DNA of 64,000 nucleotides, from positions 248,001 through 312,000 of the forward strand of contig NZ_RCZB01000002.1 in the NCBI RefSeq assembly GCF_006438785.1, in the 5' to 3' direction. Position 1 is the first letter of the stretch. Each line of letters starts with the position of its first letter. The notes under the pieces are model-generated. The model did no database searches, was not told the origin of the DNA, and worked only from the letters and a program-made list of their open reading frames with translations. The DNA is from Rhodanobacter glycinis (GTDB lineage Bacteria; Pseudomonadota; Gammaproteobacteria; Xanthomonadales; Rhodanobacteraceae). Position numbers and translations under genes: made by a program. Shown piece after piece: positions 60,868 through 64,000 of this stretch.

Positions 60868-61539
60868 ATGGCTAGCGGGTTGGTGCTCTACGGCTACTGG
60901 CGTTCCAGTGCCGCGTATCGCGTGCGCATCGCGCTGAATTTGAAGGGCTTGAGCTACGAGACGCGGCCAGTGCACCTGGTGCGCGGCGGCGGCGAGCAGC
61001 ATGCGCCGGATTACCGCGCGCTCAATCCGCAGGGCATGGTTCCCTGTCTGCTCGATGGTGACCGGGTGATCACCCAGTCGCTGGCGATCATGGAATATCT
61101 CGACGAAATGCATCCGGAGCTGGAGACGGCCTTGCTGCCGGTCGACGCACGCGGGCGCGCGCAGGTCCGCGCGCTGGTCATGATGGTGATCAGCGATATC
61201 CACCCTCTGGGCAATCTGCGCGTGCTGCAACAGCTGGAATCGCAGTTCGGTGCCGATGAGGCGCAACGTGCCGAATGGTCGCGGCACTGGATAGCGCTGG
61301 GTTTCCAGGCGATCGAGGCGATGCTGGTCGACAATGCCGCGACGGGTCGCTATTGCCACGGCGAGACGCCGAGCATGGCCGATGCCTGTCTGGTGCCGCA
61401 GGTCTACAACGCGCTGCGCTGGAAATTGCCGCTGGACGACTATCCGACCGTGTGGCGGATCTATCAGGCGTGCAACGAGCTGGAGGCGTTCCGGCAGGCG
61501 GCGCCGGAAGCACAGCCGGATGCGCCGGCGGCAGTCTGA
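60868..61539 (+). CDS. maiA: Maleylacetoacetate isomerase / zeta-class GST
   Basis: The 223-residue protein starts at ATG 60868 behind GGGGGAG. The zeta-class signature is YWRSSAAYRVRIALNLKG (catalytic Ser in SSA), with YRALNPQGMVPCLLDGDRVITQSLAIMEYLDEMHP in the thioredoxin domain and the helical domain after it. Maleylacetoacetate isomerase works in tyrosine and phenylalanine breakdown using glutathione. The other genes of that pathway are not in the window, so a general zeta GST is an alternative. It converges with pilU across a 167-bp gap. Confidence 0.9.
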   Translation: MASGLVLYGYWRSSAAYRVRIALNLKGLSYETRPVHLVRGGGEQHAPDYRALNPQGMVPCLLDGDRVITQSLAIMEYLDEMHPELETALLPVDARGRAQVRALVMMVISDIHPLGNLRVLQQLESQFGADEAQRAEWSRHWIALGFQAIEAMLVDNAATGRYCHGETPSMADACLVPQVYNALRWKLPLDDYPTVWRIYQACNELEAFRQAAPEAQPDAPAAV

Positions 61540-61559
61540 GAAAAGTCTTTCGCGAGAAT

Positions 61560-61585
61560 GCCCCTCATCCGGCCCTTTGGGCTGC
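61560..61585. repeat. Possible remnant of a dispersed intergenic repeat
   Basis: CCCCTCATCCGGCCCTTTGG resembles the left part of a widespread bacterial intergenic element that normally continues into GGGCCACCTTCTCCC. Here only the first part is kept. The 61540-61706 gap holds nothing else I can name. Confidence 0.35.
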
Positions 61586-61706
61586 CTGCATTCAGGCCAT
61601 CCCCGATTCTCGACCTTCAGGCGGTTGTCGCCGTGCAAATCGGCCAGCCCGACTATTTGTCACTCTGCAGGGGAAGTGGTTGTAGAGCGCCTGGTAGCCG
61701 CGAGTT

Positions 61707-62819
61707 TTAGAAACCCATGCCGTATGGATCGTTGCCGACCAGTTCCTGGTCGCTGCTGCCACCTTCGGCCAGCCGGATCTTCAGCGCAAGGCCGTCGCGC
61801 GAATCGGACTTGCTGAGCGCTTCCTCCAGCTCCACACGACCCTCCTTGTAGAGGCGGTACAGCGACTGGTCGAACGTCTGCATGCCTTCCTGCAGGCTGC
61901 GGTCCATCGCTTCCTTGATCTCGTGGATCTGGCCGCGGCGGATCATGTCGCGGATCAGCGGCGTGTTGAGCAGCACTTCCGCCGCCGGAATGCGCCGACC
62001 GTCCTTGCCCACCACCAGGCGCTGGCTGATCACCGCGCGCAGGTTCAGGGCCAGGTTCATCAGCACGTTCTTGTGCGCCGATTCGGGGAAGAAATTGAGG
62101 ATGCGCTCCAAGGTCTGGTCGGAGTTGTTCGAGTGCAGCGTGGCCAGGCACAGATGGCCGGTTTCGGAGAACGCGATCGCCGCCTCCATCGTGTCGGTGT
62201 CGCGGATCTCGCCGATCATGATCACGTCCGGCGCCTCGCGCATCGCGTTCTTCAGCGCCTCGTGGTAGCTGTGGGTATCCAGCCCCACCTCGCGCTGGTT
62301 GACGATGGATTTCTTGTGCCGGTGCAGGTATTCGATCGGATCCTCGATGGTGAGGATGTGGCCGGGGGTATGCGAGTTGCGCTGGTCGATCATCGCCGCC
62401 AGCGTGGTCGATTTGCCCGAGCCAGTGGCGCCGACCACCAGGATCAGCCCGCGCGGCTCCATGATCAGGTCACGGAAAATGCCGGGCAGCTGCAGCTGGT
62501 CGATGCTGGGGATCTCGCTCTTGATCGCGCGGATCACCATGCCCACTTCGCCGCGCTGCTTGAACACGTTGATGCGGAAACGGCCGGCTTCCTTCACCGC
62601 CAGCGCCATGTTCAGTTCCAGGTTGCGCTCGAACTGCGGCACCTGGCCCTCGTCCATCAGCGAGTAGGCGATCTTCTTGACCATGCCGCCAGGCAGGCCG
62701 GTATTGCCCAGTGGATACAGCTTGCCCTCGACCTTGATGTTCACCGGGGCGCCGGTGGTCAGGAACATGTCCGACGCGCCCTTGTCTACCATAAGCTTGA
62801 GGAAGTAACCGATGTCCAC
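61707..62819 (-). CDS. pilU: Type IV pilus retraction ATPase PilU
   Basis: The 370-residue protein matches PilU in length and sequence: MDIGYFLKLMVDKGASDMFLTTGAPVNIKVEGKLYPL, Walker A VVGATGSGKSTTLAAMID, Asp box HILTIEDPIEYLHRHKKSIVNQREVGLDT, Walker B DVIMIGEIRDTDTMEAAI, and the His box ETGHLCLATLHSNNSDQTLERI. It powers pilus retraction with PilT, for twitching and DNA uptake. pilT is usually directly upstream; here the upstream gene is a divergent lipoprotein, so pilT, if present, is outside the window. Confidence 0.94.
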   Translation of the reverse strand: MDIGYFLKLMVDKGASDMFLTTGAPVNIKVEGKLYPLGNTGLPGGMVKKIAYSLMDEGQVPQFERNLELNMALAVKEAGRFRINVFKQRGEVGMVIRAIKSEIPSIDQLQLPGIFRDLIMEPRGLILVVGATGSGKSTTLAAMIDQRNSHTPGHILTIEDPIEYLHRHKKSIVNQREVGLDTHSYHEALKNAMREAPDVIMIGEIRDTDTMEAAIAFSETGHLCLATLHSNNSDQTLERILNFFPESAHKNVLMNLALNLRAVISQRLVVGKDGRRIPAAEVLLNTPLIRDMIRRGQIHEIKEAMDRSLQEGMQTFDQSLYRLYKEGRVELEEALSKSDSRDGLALKIRLAEGGSSDQELVGNDPYGMGF

Positions 62820-62900
62820 GAATGACCCCTGTTTCTATGCGCGTTGCAATGATGGATTATGCCTGCCCACAATACGTCGCGACACACCATGAGGAATGTG

Positions 62901-63467
62901 ATGCACATCTTTTCCCCGCTGGCCGGATCCGTTGGCCGCATTCGCACGGCAACGGCTGTCCTGGTACTGACGCTGGCGCTGACCGGCTGCGCCACGGTAC
63001 CCCCGCCTGATGATTCGATGAATCTGGCGCAGACGCAATTGCAGGCGGCGCGCGATGCCGGCGCGGCGGATTATGCGCCGGTCGACCTGGGCTTCGCGCA
63101 GGACAAGTTCCAGCAGGCTCAGACAGCGATGGCCGCGCGCAAGTATGCCGACGCGGCCAACCTGGCCGAGGAGTCGCGCGCCGATGCCGAACTGGCGCGG
63201 GCCAAGGCCCGGCTGGGTGCGGCACGCGCGCAGATCCAGAGCAAGGTGCAGGACAACACGCGCCTGCGCGCCCAGGGCGAACAGGCTGCCGCCGCCGAGC
63301 CGGCACCGGCGGCAGCAGTAGCTCCCAGCTCAGCCCCCACCGAAGACATGCCCGCACCGGACTCGTCCGAGTTGTCTGCGCCCCTGCCGGGTGCCGGCTT
63401 CCAGACCCTGCCCGACAACGGCCAGCAACCGGCCTCCAGCTCCAGCATTCAGGAGGTGCAGCCATGA
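62901..63467 (+). CDS. DUF4398-type lipoprotein
   Basis: ATG 62901 is preceded by GAGGAAT (earlier in-frame ATGs have no site). The 188-residue protein has a lipoprotein signal (LVLTLALTGC). The mature part is a helical DUF4398-like domain (NLAQTQLQAARDAGAADYAPVDLGFAQDKFQQAQTAMAARKYADAANLAEESRADAELARAKARLGAARAQIQSKVQDN) and then a Pro/Ala/Ser-rich tail. The tail probably lies along the cell wall. Its stop overlaps the start of the next gene (ATGA), a family pair often found in Xanthomonadales. The role may be cell-envelope organisation. Confidence 0.85.
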   Translation: MHIFSPLAGSVGRIRTATAVLVLTLALTGCATVPPPDDSMNLAQTQLQAARDAGAADYAPVDLGFAQDKFQQAQTAMAARKYADAANLAEESRADAELARAKARLGAARAQIQSKVQDNTRLRAQGEQAAAAEPAPAAAVAPSSAPTEDMPAPDSSELSAPLPGAGFQTLPDNGQQPASSSSIQEVQP

Positions 63468-64000
63468 AGCGATTCACCCTCACCGTCGCCTCGGTCGGAT
63501 TGGCCCTGATCGCTGCGGGGTCAGTGCATGCCCGTCAGGACGATATCGACATCAGCCGGTTGAACAGCAGTCTCGACCAGCTCGCCAACGACCCCGGCCT
63601 GGGTAGCTATGCGCAGGCCGAGCAGGCGCGCGCGCGCGATGCCATCAACCGGCTGGCACAGGCAGGTTCACGCGAACGCGCACATGACCTGTATCTGGCG
63701 GAAAGGCGTGTGGATCTGGCCAAGGCTGCCGCGCAGCTGCAGGACGCCCAGCTCAAGCTGACCCAGCTCGATCGCGAACACGACCAGATCCTGCTCGACA
63801 ACAGCCGCCGCGATGCCGAAATGGCGCGCCGCGAACTGGAGCGCCAGCGTCTGCAATACCAGCTGGCACAGGAAGAGACCGCGCGTCTGCAGCAGCAGGG
63901 GCAGGAATACTCACAGGCGGCCGACCAGGCGCGCGCCGAGGCCGAGCAGGCGAAGAAGCTGGCAGCGGCCCAGAGCAAGGTAGCCAAGGCGGCTCGCCGC
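63464..64000 (+). CDS. Exported coiled-coil protein, probably OmpA-like (partial)
   Basis: The gene is cut by the window end; 179 codons are visible. A signal peptide (MKRFTLTVASVGLALIAAGSVHA) precedes a long, charged coiled-coil region with many Ala, Gln, Glu and Arg residues (LTQLDREHDQILLDNSRRDAEMARRELERQRLQYQLAQEETARLQQQ). Proteins with a DUF4398 coiled coil and a C-terminal OmpA peptidoglycan-binding domain follow such lipoproteins in many relatives, so the missing part is probably an OmpA domain. That is inferred. The start overlaps the upstream stop by 4 nt. Confidence 0.72.
   Translation, partial: MKRFTLTVASVGLALIAAGSVHARQDDIDISRLNSSLDQLANDPGLGSYAQAEQARARDAINRLAQAGSRERAHDLYLAERRVDLAKAAAQLQDAQLKLTQLDREHDQILLDNSRRDAEMARRELERQRLQYQLAQEETARLQQQGQEYSQAADQARAEAEQAKKLAAAQSKVAKAARR

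Overview
The window is about two-thirds G+C and densely packed. It looks like a chromosomal segment of a denitrifying, facultatively respiring gammaproteobacterium of the Xanthomonadales/Lysobacterales. A Rhodanobacter-like organism is the best guess, based on the NirK plus quinol-type NO reductase, the oxygen-independent ubiquinone genes, class I aldolase and GTGGGAGCGGCTTCAGCCGCGA-like REP sequences. The genus is inferred, not proven. I see no rRNA, tRNA, CRISPR array, phage or insertion sequence.

Layout. 1-2.8 kb: end of a cytochrome b561-type protein, an OmpR/histidine kinase pair and an OsmC protein. 2.8-7.2 kb (minus): P-type ATPase, two universal stress proteins and a short-chain dehydrogenase. 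7.4-13.1 kb: denitrification genes (nnrS, a lipoprotein NirK with C-terminal cytochrome c, a NirV-like protein, a SCO protein, an outer-membrane channel). 13.1-23 kb: an anaerobic anabolism block (DUF2249, NnrS-like membrane protein, DGC zinc protein, chorismate mutase-UbiT fusion, nadA, nadB, fabA, fabB, hemolysin III; ubiV and ubiU on the other strand). 23-30.5 kb: a BigR/SqrR-like sulfide or persulfide unit with a sulfide:quinone reductase homologue, an RND pump and an OsmC protein. 30.6-38.1 kb: ompW and cydAB-orf70-cydDC. 38.2-47 kb: a periplasmic protein, then a minus-strand chain from norZ through sirB2, a PLP decarboxylase, a cysteine-synthase-like protein and tyrA-like to ubiD. 47-49.6 kb: CopD-like protein, tpx, truncated haemoglobin, azurin and ferredoxin. 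49.7-60.7 kb: central carbon genes (gap, pyk, fba, tkt, gph, pgk) with an S1/P1 nuclease, a TonB-C-like protein and two beta-barrel paralogues. 60.8-64 kb: maiA, pilU, and a DUF4398 lipoprotein with the start of its partner.

The unifying signal is a 14-bp FNR/DNR-type palindrome, NTGAY-N4-RTCAN, found about fifteen times. It lies in front of nearly every gene set linked to low oxygen or nitrogen oxides, usually with a -10-like hexamer centred about 32 bp from the site centre (class II geometry). No Crp/Fnr regulator gene lies in the window. The regulon would join respiration (NirK, qNOR, cytochrome bd, azurin, ferredoxin) to oxygen-independent biosynthesis of ubiquinone (UbiT, UbiU, UbiV), unsaturated fatty acids (FabA/FabB) and possibly NAD (NadA/NadB).

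The most novel points are an apparently active chorismate mutase fused to UbiT, with an FNR-like site inside the gene positioned to make free UbiT; the norZ-linked chain of overlapping genes carrying aromatic-branch enzymes; and the sulfide-sensing unit that includes an RND pump.
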